Source of the DNA: Halopseudomonas pelagia
GTDB taxonomy: Bacteria > Pseudomonadota > Gammaproteobacteria > Pseudomonadales > Pseudomonadaceae
Assembly: GCF_009497895.1 (NCBI RefSeq)
Contig: NZ_CP033116.1
Coordinates: 3,844,001-3,908,000 of the forward strand
Reading direction: 5' to 3'
DNA length: 64,000 nucleotides
Each line of letters opens with the position of its first letter. Within the stretch, counting starts at the first letter, position 1. Under the pieces are notes generated by a model. It did no database searches. It was given only the letters and a program-made list of their open reading frames with translations, and was not told where the DNA came from. The position numbers were made by a program, and so were the translations under genes. Shown here in pieces: positions 46,558 to 58,071 of the stretch.

Positions 46558-49381
46558 GCTTGCGCACCTCGCCCGGCCCCTGGATGTTGTCTACACAGCG
46601 ACCGCAGATCTCCGGATGCTCGGGGTGCGAGCCGACGTCCGCACGGAAGTGCCAGCAGCGCGCGCACTTGGCGTGGGTCGACTTGACGATTTTAAGCTTC
46701 AGGCCAGGCAGTTCGGTATCAACACAGTCTGATCCGGCCTGCGTCAGTGGCGCAAGACCGGCCTGGGAAGTAATCAATACAAAACGCAGCTCGTCGCCGA
46801 GCTTGGCCAGCGTTTGAGTCAGGGATTCATCCGCATGCAAGGTCACTTCGGCCTGCAGGTTGCCACCAATCACCTTGGCATTACGCTGATTTTCCAGCTC
46901 ACGGTTGACCGCAACCTTGACCGCCATGACCTCATCCCAATAGGCACGATCCAGCTCGATGCCTTCCGGCAGCGCAGTAAGCCCGTCGTACCAAGTGGTC
47001 AGCATGACCGAATCACCGCGCTCACCCGGCAGGTACTGCCAGAATTCCTCTGCGGTGAACGACAGAATCGGCGCGATCCAGCGCGTCAGTGCTTCGGCGA
47101 TGTGATACATCGCAGTCTGGCAGGAACGCCGCGCGGTGCTGTCTGCGCCGGTGGTGTATTGACGATCCTTGATGATATCCAGATAGAAACCGCCCAGCTC
47201 CTGCACGCAGAAGTTATGCACCTTCTGGTACACGTTCCAGAACTTGTAGGTGTCGTAGGCTTCAATGATTTCCTGTTGCAGCAACAAAGCACGGTCGACA
47301 GCCCAGCGGTCCAGATCCAGCATTTGCTCAGGCGCCAGCAGATGTTCCTTGGGATCGAAACCATTCAGGTTCGAGAGCAGGAAGCGCGCGGTGTTGCGGA
47401 TACGCCGGTAGGCGTCGGCACTGCGCTGCAGAATGACTTTGGATACCGCCATCTCGCCGGAGTAGTCGGTCGAGGACACCCACAAACGCAGGATGTCAGC
47501 CCCCAGGCTGTTATTGATTTCCTGCGGCGCGACCACGTTACCCAGCGACTTGGACATCTTGCGGCCGTTCTCGTCGACCACAAATCCGTGGGTCAGCAGA
47601 CCCTTGTAAGGTGCGTGGCCATCGGTAGCGGCACCCGTCAGCAGCGAAGAATGGAACCAGCCACGATGCTGATCAGAGCCTTCCAGATACAGATCCGCCC
47701 GCGGACCTTGCTCATGGCCCATAGGGTGCGAGCCGCGCATGACGTGCAGGTGCGTGGTGCCGGAATCGAACCACACGTCCAGGGTGTCGCTGATCTTGTC
47801 GTACTGATCTGCTTCCGCGCCCAGCAGCTCGCTGGCGTCCATCGCGGACCAGGCCTCAATACCGCCCTGCTCCACACGCAGCGCTACCTGCTCGACCAGT
47901 TCGGCCGTGCGCGGATGCAGTTCGCCGGTCTGCTTGTGCAGAAACAGCGGAATTGGTACGCCCCAGGTGCGCTGACGGGAGATACACCAGTCCGGCCGAC
48001 CGGCAATCATGTTATGCAGGCGCTGTTTGCCCCAGGCCGGGACGAATTCGGTTTCTTCAATCGCTGCCAGCGCACGCTGACGCAGCGGCAAGCCTTCGTG
48101 CGGCTGGGTGTCCATGCCGATAAACCACTGAGCGGTGGCACGGTAGATCACCGGCGTCTTGTGGCGCCAGCAATGCATGTAACTGTGGCTGACCTGTTCG
48201 TGCGCCAGCAGGCAACCGACCTCCTCCAGCTTGGCCACCACATTGGGGTTGGCCTTCCAGATAAACTGACCGCCAAAAAACTCCAGAGTGTCGGCGTAGA
48301 CGCCATTGCCTTGCACTGGGCTGAGGATGTCATCATTCACCATGCCGTAACGCTTGCAGGTATGAAAGTCGTCGACGCCATAGGCCGGCGCCGAATGCAC
48401 GATACCCGTGCCCGCGCCCAGCTCGACGTAATCAGCCAGATAAACCGGCGATAAGCGATCATAGAAAGGATGACGGAAATTGATCAGCTCCAGGCGATCG
48501 CCGGTGGTGCGCGCAATGATTTCGCCGGTGCGGCCATAGCGCGCCAGGCAGCTTTCGACCAGCTCTTCGGCCAGCACCAGCAGGCGATCGCCGACATCAA
48601 CCAGCGCGTAGTTGAATTCCGGATGAACGTTCAGCGCCTGGTTGGCGGGGATAGTCCAGGGCGTGGTGGTCCAGATGACCATTTGCGCCTGCTTGGGCAA
48701 CTCATTCAGATCAAAGGCGGAGGCCAGCTTCTCCGGCTCTGCACAGGGAAAGCCGACATCGATAGTGGGCGACTGCTTGTCGGCGTATTCCACCTCGGCT
48801 TCAGCCAGGGCTGAGCCGCAATCAAAACACCAGTTGACCGGCTTCAGGCCCTTGAACACAAAGCCCTTCTCGACCAGCTTGCCGAGTACGCGGATTTCTC
48901 CCGCCTCGTTGGCAAAGTCCATGCTCTTGTACGGGTTGTCCCATTCGCCAAGCACGCCCAGGCGAATAAAGTCGGCCTTCTGACCTTCAATCTGCTTGGC
49001 GGCGTAGGCACGGCTCAGCTCACGGGTTTTGCCCGGCTCCAGGTTCTTGCCGTGGGTGACCTCGATCTTGTGCTCGATAGGCAGGCCATGGCAGTCCCAA
49101 CCCGGCACGTATGGGGCGTCAAAACCAGAGAGGGTCTTGGAACGGGTGATCATGTCCTTGAGGATCTTGTTCACCGCGTGGCCAATGTGAATATCACCGT
49201 TGGCATAGGGCGGGCCGTCGTGCAGGACGAAGCTCGGCCGGCCGCGGCTGATCTCGCGAATCTTCTGGTAGAGGTTGATGCTGTCCAGGCGCTTGAGGGT
49301 TTCCGGTTCACGGGTGGGTAGACCGGCCTTCATCGGGAAGGCGGTTTCCGGCAGGTTCAGCGTCGCTTTGTAATCAGTCAT
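46550..49381 (-). CDS. ileS: Isoleucyl-tRNA synthetase
   Basis: 943 residues. Charges tRNA-Ile; editing domain clears valine. HIGH-type motif [11 protein letters not shown], editing region around [14 protein letters not shown], and KMSKS motif in [11 protein letters not shown]. The C-terminal zinc finger CARCWHF and EICGRC is complete, so this is the standard bacterial form rather than the mupirocin-resistant type. Starts 27 bases after ribF. Confidence 0.98.
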   Translation of the reverse strand: MTDYKATLNLPETAFPMKAGLPTREPETLKRLDSINLYQKIREISRGRPSFVLHDGPPYANGDIHIGHAVNKILKDMITRSKTLSGFDAPYVPGWDCHGLPIEHKIEVTHGKNLEPGKTRELSRAYAAKQIEGQKADFIRLGVLGEWDNPYKSMDFANEAGEIRVLGKLVEKGFVFKGLKPVNWCFDCGSALAEAEVEYADKQSPTIDVGFPCAEPEKLASAFDLNELPKQAQMVIWTTTPWTIPANQALNVHPEFNYALVDVGDRLLVLAEELVESCLARYGRTGEIIARTTGDRLELINFRHPFYDRLSPVYLADYVELGAGTGIVHSAPAYGVDDFHTCKRYGMVNDDILSPVQGNGVYADTLEFFGGQFIWKANPNVVAKLEEVGCLLAHEQVSHSYMHCWRHKTPVIYRATAQWFIGMDTQPHEGLPLRQRALAAIEETEFVPAWGKQRLHNMIAGRPDWCISRQRTWGVPIPLFLHKQTGELHPRTAELVEQVALRVEQGGIEAWSAMDASELLGAEADQYDKISDTLDVWFDSGTTHLHVMRGSHPMGHEQGPRADLYLEGSDQHRGWFHSSLLTGAATDGHAPYKGLLTHGFVVDENGRKMSKSLGNVVAPQEINNSLGADILRLWVSSTDYSGEMAVSKVILQRSADAYRRIRNTARFLLSNLNGFDPKEHLLAPEQMLDLDRWAVDRALLLQQEIIEAYDTYKFWNVYQKVHNFCVQELGGFYLDIIKDRQYTTGADSTARRSCQTAMYHIAEALTRWIAPILSFTAEEFWQYLPGERGDSVMLTTWYDGLTALPEGIELDRAYWDEVMAVKVAVNRELENQRNAKVIGGNLQAEVTLHADESLTQTLAKLGDELRFVLITSQAGLAPLTQAGSDCVDTELPGLKLKIVKSTHAKCARCWHFRADVGSHPEHPEICGRCVDNIQGPGEVRKHA

Positions 49382-49408
49382 CTTCTTTCCAGGCTCACTT
49401 GATTGGAG

Positions 49409-50335
49409 TCACAGGCCCCATTGGGCTCGGGCGGCAGCAAAATCTGCCTTGATCGCCGCCTTCAGCGCGTCCAGCGAATCGAATCGCTGTTCATCGCGCA
49501 ATTTTTCGTGGAACACCACGGTAATTCGCCGACCATAAAGGTCGCCGTCAAAATCCAGTAAATGCACTTCCAGATGGGCCTGACCGTCGCCATCGACCGT
49601 TGGCCGAGAGCCAATATTGGCCACGCCCTTCTGCATTACGCCATCCAGCTCGACACTGACGCGATACACGCCCTGCAGCGGCGCTCTCAGACGTTTGAGC
49701 TGGACATTGGCAGTGGGTGCTCCCAACTGGCGGCCCAGCTTCTGGCCATGCAGCACCCGACCGCTGATACTGAAAGGCCGGCCTAACAGACGTTCAGCCA
49801 GGGAAAAATCGCCCTCAGCCAGTACCTGACGCACGCGGGTGCTGCTGATCCGTTCGCCACTTTCAGCGACAGTGTTGGCAGCCTCCACCGTAAAACCATG
49901 GCGCTCACCGCTACCCTGCAGAAAGGCAAAATCGCCAGAGCGATCACAACCGAAACGGAAGTCGTCACCCACCTCAAGATGCTTTACGCCAAGGCCATCG
50001 ATCAGTATCTGTTGCACGAACTGCTCGGCGCTCATTTCGCGCAACCGCCGGTTGAATGATAAGCACAACACCCGGTCGACACCTTGCGCCTCAAGCAGCG
50101 CGAGTTTGTCCCGCAGGCGCGTCAGGCGCGGCGGTGCATCACCCGGCGAAAAGTATTCGCGTGGCTGGGGTTCGAATATGACGACACAGCCGGGCAGATT
50201 CATGCGTGCAGAGTCAGCACGCAGACGCTTGAGAATCGCCTGATGCCCGGCATGCACGCCATCGAAGTTGCCAATTGTCGCCACGCAGCCCCGATGCCGG
50301 GGCCGCAGATTCTGTATGCCGCGGACCAGTTCCAT
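49409..50335 (-). CDS. ribF: Bifunctional riboflavin kinase/FAD synthetase
   Basis: 308 residues. N-terminal FAD synthetase domain with VATIGNFDGVHAGHQA and FSSTRVRQVL-like ISSTRVRQVL; C-terminal riboflavin kinase domain with GRPFSISGRVLHGQKLG and GAPTANVQL. Makes FMN then FAD. First gene of the ribF-ileS-lspA run. Confidence 0.97.
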   Translation of the reverse strand: MELVRGIQNLRPRHRGCVATIGNFDGVHAGHQAILKRLRADSARMNLPGCVVIFEPQPREYFSPGDAPPRLTRLRDKLALLEAQGVDRVLCLSFNRRLREMSAEQFVQQILIDGLGVKHLEVGDDFRFGCDRSGDFAFLQGSGERHGFTVEAANTVAESGERISSTRVRQVLAEGDFSLAERLLGRPFSISGRVLHGQKLGRQLGAPTANVQLKRLRAPLQGVYRVSVELDGVMQKGVANIGSRPTVDGDGQAHLEVHLLDFDGDLYGRRITVVFHEKLRDEQRFDSLDALKAAIKADFAAARAQWGL

Positions 50336-50372
50336 AATGCTCGATGCTTGGCTTAAAGGGTCGAAACGCGCA

Positions 50373-50401
50373 AGTATACAGGGTTAGCGGCTCGCGCGTC
50401 A
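50373..50401 (-). promoter_or_regulatory. Candidate promoter of ribF-ileS-lspA
   Basis: On the minus strand TATACT is preceded at 17 bases by TGACGC, a weak -35. It lies about 38 bases upstream of ribF. Confidence 0.45.
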
Positions 50402-50441
50402 TGCGCGGACGCCGAGTTAATCCAGCCTGCATCACGCCAGT

Positions 50442-52013
50442 TTAGCCGTGGCGCAAATGCCGCATGCGCATGCCAGTTCCCAGCAAAGTAGCGACAAACA
50501 CGCCGATGCCCGCCACCACCAGCAAGGTCATCTCCCAGACCTTGTTCTGCCAGCCCCAGGCAAACCACTGCTCGGTCTCAGGGACCATCCAGATGACCAC
50601 TGCGGACATGGCGGCACAGGCGGTTACCAATCTGAGCGCAAATAGCGGCCAGCCAGGTTGCGCCTGATAAACACCCATTTTCTTCAAGCCCCACCACAGC
50701 AGCCCGGCATTCAACATGGCTGCCATGGAAGTGGCCAAGGCCAGCCCGACATGCGCCAGCGGCCAGATAAAGATCAGATTCAGCACCATATTCACGACCA
50801 TACAGATGATCGCAATCTTGACTGGGGTCTTGATGTCCTGGCGGGCAAAATAACCGGGCGCCAGCACCTTGATCAGCATAAAGATCATCACCCCTACCGA
50901 ATAGGCCTGCAACGCGGCGGCCGCCTGCACCACGTCACGCTCGGTCATCGCGCCATAATGGAACAGGGTGGCTATCAACGGTTCCGCTAACAGCAGCAAG
51001 GCCAACGCCGCTGGCACGCCGACCAGCATGACCATGCGCACTGCCCAGTCCAGCGTTGCGGCAAAGGCCTTGGGGTCTTCCCCGGCGTGCTGGCGGGACA
51101 ATGCCGGCAGAATCACGGTACCAATGGCGATACCAAAGGCGCCCAGCGGTAACTCAGACAGCCGGTCGGCGTAATAAAGCCAGGAAATACTGCCGGTTTC
51201 CAGGAACGAAGCCAGCACCGTGTCCAACAGCAAGTTGATCTGGCTGACTGATACACCGAACAATGCCGGCAGCATCAAGGTCATGATGCGCTTGACGCCC
51301 TCGTGCTTGCGATCCGGCCGCGGCACCGGCAGCAACTTGATCTGCGCCAAAAAGGGCAGCTGAAACAGCAACTGCAGCACGCCGGCGATAAATACGCCCC
51401 AGGCCAACGCCATGATCGGCTGATCGAAATAGGGCGTCATCAGTACCGTCGCAGCAATCATGCTCAGATTCAGCAGCACCGGAGTGAATGCCGGCACGGC
51501 AAAACGCCCATAACTGTTAAGGATCGACCCGCACAGGGCCGTAAGCGATATCAACAACAAATAGGGAAAGGTAATCCGCAGCATGTCGGTGGCAAGGGCG
51601 AGCTTTTCCGTTTCACCATAAAAGCCCGGTGCAAACAGTGTGATCAATACCGGCGCACCCGCGACGCCCACGGCAGTAATAGCCACCAGGGTCAAACCCA
51701 GCGTACCGGTCACCCGATCCACCAACTGTTTTACGTCTGACAGGCTGCGCTTGGTCCGGTATTCCGACAGCACCGGCACAAACGCCTGGGCAAAAGCACC
51801 TTCGGCAAACAGGCGACGCAAAAAATTGGGGATCTTGAACGCGATAAAGAACGCATCCGCCTCGGACTGCGAACCAAAATAGGCTGCCACCACCACATCG
51901 CGCACCATGCCAAGCACCCGCGAGAGCATAGTCATCATGCTCACAACCATGCCCGAGCGCAGCAGCGTCGGGGCTTTGGGATCAGGTGCTGCAGGAGGGG
52001 TGGAGTCAGTCAT
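50442..52013 (-). CDS. murJ: Lipid II flippase MurJ
   Basis: 523 residues, about 14 membrane helices. Flips lipid II across the inner membrane for peptidoglycan assembly. N-terminal SGMVVSMMTMLSRVLGMVRD and VAAYFGSQSEADAFFIAFKI, followed by PNFLRRLFAEGAFAQAFVPV, are diagnostic. Divergent from rpsT and followed by ribF, the common pseudomonad order. Confidence 0.97.
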   Translation of the reverse strand: MTDSTPPAAPDPKAPTLLRSGMVVSMMTMLSRVLGMVRDVVVAAYFGSQSEADAFFIAFKIPNFLRRLFAEGAFAQAFVPVLSEYRTKRSLSDVKQLVDRVTGTLGLTLVAITAVGVAGAPVLITLFAPGFYGETEKLALATDMLRITFPYLLLISLTALCGSILNSYGRFAVPAFTPVLLNLSMIAATVLMTPYFDQPIMALAWGVFIAGVLQLLFQLPFLAQIKLLPVPRPDRKHEGVKRIMTLMLPALFGVSVSQINLLLDTVLASFLETGSISWLYYADRLSELPLGAFGIAIGTVILPALSRQHAGEDPKAFAATLDWAVRMVMLVGVPAALALLLLAEPLIATLFHYGAMTERDVVQAAAALQAYSVGVMIFMLIKVLAPGYFARQDIKTPVKIAIICMVVNMVLNLIFIWPLAHVGLALATSMAAMLNAGLLWWGLKKMGVYQAQPGWPLFALRLVTACAAMSAVVIWMVPETEQWFAWGWQNKVWEMTLLVVAGIGVFVATLLGTGMRMRHLRHG

Positions 52014-52173
52014 GCATCAGGCCGCCGGATAAAACCGCGATGATAGCCTCCGCGACCATCGTGTGGCGAGGGTCTGGCGCAGCAAAGGCTTGTAGTAAGG
52101 CGCTAAAAGCCTCAAGCTTCCGGCCTTCAGCCTGCGGCTTTTCATAACCTGCCCGCTACTGTTATCAACCCTT

Positions 52174-52202
52174 GACATTAGGGTATCTCGGCGGCATAGT
52201 AC
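52174..52202 (+). promoter_or_regulatory. Sigma-70 promoter of rpsT
   Basis: TTGACA, 17-base spacer, CATAGT, about 50 bases upstream of the rpsT start. Confidence 0.75.
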
Positions 52203-52253
52203 GCGGCCTTATTTGTACCTTATTCATTACGATTTTTTCTGAGGAGCACGACG

Positions 52254-52526
52254 GTGGCCAACTCACCTCAAGCCAAGAAACGCGCCAAGCAGGCCGAGAA
52301 GCGCCGCAATCACAATGCAAGCCTGCGCTCCATGGTTCGTACTTATATCAAGAACGTAGTCAAGGCTATCGAAGCCAAAGACCTCGAGAAAGCACAGTCC
52401 GCCTACACTGCAGCAGTGCCGGTCATCGACCGCATGGCTGACAAGGGCATCATCCCCAAGAACAAGGCTGCTCGTCATAAGAGCCGTCTGAATGCGCACA
52501 TCAAGGCAATGGCTACCGCCGCCTGA
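52254..52526 (+). CDS. rpsT: 30S ribosomal protein S20
   Basis: 90 residues, Lys/Arg-rich helices ([20 protein letters not shown]). Binds 16S rRNA early in assembly. Start is GTG with GAGGAG eight bases upstream; non-ATG starts are common for rpsT and tied to its autoregulation in E. coli. Single-gene transcript ending at a strong terminator. Confidence 0.97.
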   Translation: MANSPQAKKRAKQAEKRRNHNASLRSMVRTYIKNVVKAIEAKDLEKAQSAYTAAVPVIDRMADKGIIPKNKAARHKSRLNAHIKAMATAA

Positions 52527-52544
52527 TCGCATTCTCTTGTGGTA

Positions 52545-52574
52545 GAAAAAACCGGCTTACGAGCCGGTTTTTTT
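52545..52574 (+). terminator. Intrinsic terminator after rpsT
   Basis: ACCGGCT and AGCCGGT flank TACG and are followed by seven T residues; an A run on the left lets it act in both directions. Confidence 0.9.
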
Positions 52575-52576
52575 GT

Positions 52577-53085
52577 GGCTGAGATTTAGGGTTTGGGGTT
52601 GGACGGGACTGGCGCTGATGCGGCTGGGCGATGCCACGCAGGCGTACGCGAGCAAGAATGGATCCCCGCTTTCGCGAGGATGACGAGGTGGGGAGAGGCA
52701 GACGGGCTGGGAGCTGAGGCCGAGGCGGATCCGGCGTTGAGGGTTGGATTGTCTTTATAGGCCTGGCACTACTACGGGGCCACCTGTGACTCAGAATGGA
52801 TTCCCGCCTGCGCGGGAATGACGGTGCAGGGGCGGGAATGACGAGGTGGGGCGAGACTGACGAGGCAGGCGGAAATGACGTGAGGAGGATGTTGGTGTGG
52901 GCCGGGATGGCCGTACTGTACCGGAATAGCTGTGCGGGCCGGAATGACTGTGCTGGGCGCGGATCACGGTCTGGCTGGGCGCGGATCACGGTCTGGCTGG
53001 ATAGAGATGCGGACACGAATGACTTAGAAAGAGCCGTCATTCCCGCGCAGACGGGAATCCAAGCGGTCTAAGCTCCGTTCCAACC
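52577..53085. repeat. ATTCCC-type repeat region between rpsT and IS256
   Basis: 509 bases without a gene. Core palindromes at about 52660-52685 (GGATCCCCGC..GCGAGGATGACG variant), 52799-52823 and 53036-53063 (inverted). Between them are many decayed GGAATGACG-like units. A 22-base tandem duplication lies inside. Confidence 0.72.
52952..52995 (+). repeat. 22-base unit repeated twice in tandem
   Basis: GCTGGGCGCGGATCACGGTC plus TG occurs twice with no spacer, identical copies. Confidence 0.85.
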
Positions 53086-54457
53086 GGGGGTGTCAGTTTT
53101 TTTGTGTTCAGGCCGTTAAGGCCTGTCACCTGACAGGCCGGGACATCACCAGGTTGGCCTGATGAAGCGGTCACCGTACAAGATAGCAAATTGATTCATT
53201 GCGCTTTTCCAGTCATGTGCTGCCTTACCCCAGTTGGCCGTGATATTACGTAAGCCCAGCCAGATCAGTTTGGTTGCGGCTTCATCGTTAGGGAAGTGCC
53301 CGCGTGTTTTGATCACCTTGCGCAGCTGGGCGTTGATACTTTCAATGGCATTGGTTGTGTAGATCACCTTGCGTATCGCCTGCGGGAACACGAAGAACGG
53401 TATTACCCGGTCCCATGCCCTGCGCCAGGCAGCTACTACCGTTGGGTACTGCTTGCCCCAAGGCCCGGCCTCGAACTCGTTCAACGCCTGCTCGGCGGCT
53501 TCAGCGCTCAGTGCCTGATAAATCGGTTTCAGCGCCTTGGCCAGCGCTTTCCGCTTGTCCCAAGACGCATAGTTGAGACTGTTGCGGATCAGGTGAACGA
53601 TGCAGGTCTGCAACGTCGTTTCAGGATAGACCGCGCTCAGCGCCTCGGGCATACCCTTTAAGCCGTCCGTGACCGCAATCAGAACATCCTCAACGCCTCT
53701 GTTGCGTAGGTCGTTGAACACCTTTAGCCAGAATTTTGCGCCTTCAGTATTCTCGATCCAGATCCCCAGAATGTCGCGAGTGCCATCAGGCAGCACGCCC
53801 AAGGCCAGATAGATCGCCTTGTTGCGCACCATGCCTTCGTCACGGATTTTTACCCGCAGAGCATCAAAGAAGATCACCGGATACATTGGCTCCAGAGGCC
53901 GCTGTTGCCACGCGCCGACTTCTTCCATGACGGCATCGGTGACCGAACTGATGAAGTCGTGAGATACCTCGGTGCCGTACTGCTCGAGCAGGAACGCACG
54001 GATGTCACGCACCGTCATGCCCCGGGCGTACATGGCGATAATCTTATCGTCAAAACCCGTGAAACGCCGTTCGTGCTTGGGAATCAAAATCGGCGCAAAG
54101 CTGCCGTCACGGTCCCTCGGGATGTCGAGACCGAGTGGGCCGTCATCGGTTAGTACCGTCTTACTGCTTGTGCCGTTGCGCTGATTGCTAGAGCCCTCAG
54201 GACGCTCAGCTCCCAGAGGGTAACCAAGGTGGTGGCCCAGTTCGGCTCCCAGCGCACGCTCAACCAAGGCTTTTTTGAATGCCATGGAGGCGTCCTGAAT
54301 GGCCTCAGCGGTCATCGGACCTTTAACGAACTGGTCGATCAGTTCATTCGGGATGGTTGGCAGGTCTTGCTTGGCCTTACTGGCCGGTTTCTTTTGGCTC
54401 GGCATAATGCACCTCTAAATGCATGTTATGCCCAAACACAAAATTTATGACAGTCCC
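53086..54457 (-). mobile_element. IS256-family insertion sequence, complete
   Basis: 1372 bp. Imperfect terminal repeats begin GGGGGTGTCA and GGGACTGTCA and share an inner TTTTGTGTT. An identical 8-base target duplication TTCCAACC flanks it (53078-53085 and 54458-54465). Carries one intact transposase. Confidence 0.93.
53146..54405 (-). CDS. IS256-family transposase
   Basis: 419 residues (Transposase_mut). Family motifs: LGHHLGYPLG, RNGTSSKTVLTDDG, DDE residues in VIFFDALRVKIRDEG, VTDGLKGMPEAL and the C-terminal TTNAIESINAQLRKV. Intact, with an AGAGGTG site before the ATG. Likely an active or recently active element, given the exact target duplication. Confidence 0.96.
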   Translation of the reverse strand: MPSQKKPASKAKQDLPTIPNELIDQFVKGPMTAEAIQDASMAFKKALVERALGAELGHHLGYPLGAERPEGSSNQRNGTSSKTVLTDDGPLGLDIPRDRDGSFAPILIPKHERRFTGFDDKIIAMYARGMTVRDIRAFLLEQYGTEVSHDFISSVTDAVMEEVGAWQQRPLEPMYPVIFFDALRVKIRDEGMVRNKAIYLALGVLPDGTRDILGIWIENTEGAKFWLKVFNDLRNRGVEDVLIAVTDGLKGMPEALSAVYPETTLQTCIVHLIRNSLNYASWDKRKALAKALKPIYQALSAEAAEQALNEFEAGPWGKQYPTVVAAWRRAWDRVIPFFVFPQAIRKVIYTTNAIESINAQLRKVIKTRGHFPNDEAATKLIWLGLRNITANWGKAAHDWKSAMNQFAILYGDRFIRPTW

Positions 54458-54583
54458 TTCCAACCATCTAACCCCTACCTCGCCAGCCCAGTCCTGCCCC
54501 GAGCATCAAATCCTCGCCCCACCCCGTCATCCTCGCGAACGCGGGGATCCATTGAAAGGACCCACCGCAGACACCGATCAGAC
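54458..54583. repeat. Target duplication and inverted ATTCCC-type repeat between IS256 and proB
   Basis: After the TTCCAACC duplication, a GTCATCCTCGCGAACGCGGG element (about 54528-54551, inverted variant) lies just before the proB stop. Confidence 0.6.
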
Positions 54584-55702
54584 TTAAACCAGCACCAGAT
54601 TATCCCGATGCACCATCTCCGGCTCATCCAGATAACCCAGAATCTTCGCCACCGCATCCGTAGGCTGGCCGAGAATCCGCGCAGCATCCTGCGCACTGTA
54701 ATTCACCAGACCCCGCGCCACTTCGCGACCATCCGGGCCGACACAAATAACCATCTCCCCACGACGGAAGCTGCCTTCAACGGCCTTGATACCCACCGGC
54801 AGCAAGCTCCGACGCCCAGATGCCAGCGCCTTTACCGCACCCTCGTCAATCAGCAGGCGCCCGCGGGTTTGCAGATGCCCGGCCAGCCACTGCTTGCGCG
54901 CGGCCAGCATGCCCTTCTCGGGCAACAACAAGGTACCCAGCTCCTCGCCTGCCTGCAGCCGCTCTATGACGCGCTCAATACGCCCACCTACAATCACGGT
55001 ACCCGCACCCGAACGTGCCGCCAGGCGCGCTGCACGCAGTTTGGTCAGCATGCCGCCGCGACCTAGCGCGCCAGCACTGCCACCGGCCATGGCGTCCAGT
55101 GATGCATCATCCGCCATGGCCTGCTTGACCAGTTCGGCCTGCGGATTATTTCGTGGGTCGGCGGTATACAAGCCATCACGATCCGTGAGAATCACCAGCA
55201 GATCTGCTTCAACCAGATTGGTCACCAACGCGCCAAGCGTATCGTTGTCGCCAAAGCGGATCTCGTCGGTCACCACGGTGTCATTCTCGTTGATCACCGG
55301 GATAACACCCAGATCCAACAATGCACGCAGAGTGCTGCGCGCGTTCAGGTAGCGCTTGCGGTCGGAAAGATCGTCGTGGGTGAGCAGCACCTGGGCCGTG
55401 GACAGTCCATGCGCCTGGAAACTGGATTCCCAGGCCTGCACCAGCCCCATCTGGCCGATCGCGGCAGCGGCTTGCATCTGGTGAATCGTCTTCGGCCGCT
55501 CGGTCCAGCCCAGGCGACTCATGCCGGCGGCGACTGCTCCGGAGGACACCAGCACCAGCTCAGCACCATTCTTGCGCAGAGCGACCAGTTGCTCGACCCA
55601 GACCGCCATGGCGTCCTTATCCAGGCCGCGGCCGTCACCAGTGAGCAGCGCACTACCAATCTTGACTACCCAACGGCGGGCATTGGTTACCTTGTCACGC
55701 AT
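54584..55702 (-). CDS. proB: Glutamate 5-kinase
   Basis: 372 residues. First step of proline synthesis. Amino-acid-kinase domain ([48 protein letters not shown]) plus a C-terminal PUA domain ([11 protein letters not shown]... [15 protein letters not shown]). Lies downstream of obgE with a REPIN between, conserved pseudomonad order. Confidence 0.97.
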   Translation of the reverse strand: MRDKVTNARRWVVKIGSALLTGDGRGLDKDAMAVWVEQLVALRKNGAELVLVSSGAVAAGMSRLGWTERPKTIHQMQAAAAIGQMGLVQAWESSFQAHGLSTAQVLLTHDDLSDRKRYLNARSTLRALLDLGVIPVINENDTVVTDEIRFGDNDTLGALVTNLVEADLLVILTDRDGLYTADPRNNPQAELVKQAMADDASLDAMAGGSAGALGRGGMLTKLRAARLAARSGAGTVIVGGRIERVIERLQAGEELGTLLLPEKGMLAARKQWLAGHLQTRGRLLIDEGAVKALASGRRSLLPVGIKAVEGSFRRGEMVICVGPDGREVARGLVNYSAQDAARILGQPTDAVAKILGYLDEPEMVHRDNLVLV

Positions 55703-55750
55703 ATTCGATCCAGAAGCAAAGTGTCAGTTGAATCACTGCATTCTAACCCA

Positions 55751-55812
55751 TTCGCAACGAAGCCGGCGCTCCCACAATGGCAATGCCATGCAAGAGCGCC
55801 GGCTTCGGCGCA
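55751..55812. repeat. REPIN between obgE and proB
   Basis: TTCGCAACGAAGCCGGCGCT and its facing copy AAGAGCGCCGGCTTCGGCG are two REP units in opposite orientation about 20 bases apart. Confidence 0.65.
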
Positions 55813-55833
55813 CTACGGAATCAAACAACCACA

Positions 55834-57039
<1,206 letters not shown>

Positions 57040-57090
57040 CTAGCTCCCTCCCGCTACGGGATGGATTGAGGTTGCTACAAAAAGGACAAA

Positions 57091-57124
57091 CAAAAAAGCC
57101 CCGTCGTCAGACAGGGCTTTTTCG
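57091..57124 (-). terminator. Intrinsic terminator after rpmA
   Basis: On the minus strand AAAGCCCTGTC and GACGGGGCTTT flank TGAC, followed by a T run. It may attenuate read-through into obgE, 52 bases further on. Confidence 0.85.
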
Positions 57125-57137
57125 AACCAGGGTAGTA

Positions 57138-57395
57138 TCAGGCTTCTACGACATTCACGTAGCGACGACCGAACTTGCCCTTCACTTCGAACTTGATCAC
57201 GCCAGCCGCTTTAGCAAACAGGGTGTGATCCTTGCCCATGCCGACGTTCTTGCCGGGATGGAATTCAGTGCCACGCTGACGAACAATGATGTTGCCAGGA
57301 ATGATGGACTGACCGCCGTACATTTTAACGCCAAGGCGTTTGGATTCTGAATCGCGACCGTTGCGCGTGGAACCGCCTGCTTTTTTGTGTGCCAT
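57138..57395 (-). CDS. rpmA: 50S ribosomal protein L27
   Basis: 85 residues: [20 protein letters not shown] start, as in all L27; contacts the peptidyl-transferase centre. Lies 23 bases after rplU, with a terminator behind it. Confidence 0.97.
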   Translation of the reverse strand: MAHKKAGGSTRNGRDSESKRLGVKMYGGQSIIPGNIIVRQRGTEFHPGKNVGMGKDHTLFAKAAGVIKFEVKGKFGRRYVNVVEA

Positions 57396-57418
57396 GGGTG
57401 TTTATCTCCTCAATGGGC

Positions 57419-57730
57419 TTAGGCAGAGATGCCGGTAATCTTGATTTCGGTGTACCACTGACGGTGGCCCTGACGCTTCATGTGGTGCTTACGACGACGG
57501 AACTTGATGATCCGGATCTTATCGCCACGGCCATGAGCGCTGACTTCAGCAGTCACCTTGGCACCTTCAACAATCGGCGCACCGATGCTGATGTCGTCGC
57601 CATTGCCGATCAGCAGCACGCGGTCGAAATCGATGCTGGCACCGGTTTCCACGTCCAGCTTCTCTACTCTCAGGTATTCACCTTCGGTGACCTTGTACTG
57701 CTTACCACCGGTAACAATCACTGCGTACAT
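57419..57730 (-). CDS. rplU: 50S ribosomal protein L21
   Basis: 103 residues ([20 protein letters not shown] start; [20 protein letters not shown] end). First gene of rplU-rpmA, divergent from ispB across a 341-base gap. Confidence 0.97.
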   Translation of the reverse strand: MYAVIVTGGKQYKVTEGEYLRVEKLDVETGASIDFDRVLLIGNGDDISIGAPIVEGAKVTAEVSAHGRGDKIRIIKFRRRKHHMKRQGHRQWYTEIKITGISA

Positions 57731-57769
57731 GATGCTTTCTCCGTAATCCTGCTCACCCGGCGCTTAGGT

Positions 57770-57798
57770 ATAATGATTAGTGGCCGGCATGGCTGCAA
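57770..57798 (-). promoter_or_regulatory. Candidate sigma-70 promoter of rplU-rpmA
   Basis: TTGCAG, 17 bases, CATTAT on the minus strand, about 40 bases before rplU. Confidence 0.5.
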
Positions 57799-57862
57799 GT
57801 GGACCCGCCTATCGGGCCCTACCTTGCCATTGTCAAAACAGGGATGCTGTAAATCTGCTTAT

Positions 57863-57889
57863 ACGTAAATACGTAGACACGTAAATACG
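57863..57889 (+). repeat. Two ACGTAAATACG direct repeats
   Basis: Identical 11-base copies 16 bases apart in the rplU-ispB gap; also contain TACGTA palindromes. Function unknown, possibly a regulator site. Confidence 0.5.
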
Positions 57890-58071
57890 GTTTTCAGGGG
57901 CGGAAATTCTACGCAAAGAAGCGGCGCTGCGCAAGCTTTAACCGTTGCCAACCAACACAGCACGAAAGGCGTGCTGCAGCGCGCTCCAAGCCGGTGAAAA
58001 CAGCCCGTTTTCTTGACAGCCAAGGGCCTGCCACATAGCATGCCGCGCAACCTTTGAGGAATTTGCAGTTA

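Larger units (their letters stand above)
57731..58071. other. Divergent gap between rplU and ispB
   Basis: 341 bases without a gene. It holds the rplU promoter candidate, a pair of 11-base ACGTAAATACG direct repeats (57863-57873 and 57879-57889) and the ispB leader with a GAGGAA site. No small gene was recognised. Confidence 0.6.

Noticed and set aside
46814..48454. A 546-residue open frame on the plus strand
   Set aside because: Antisense to ileS, caused by GC-rich codon bias; no family features.
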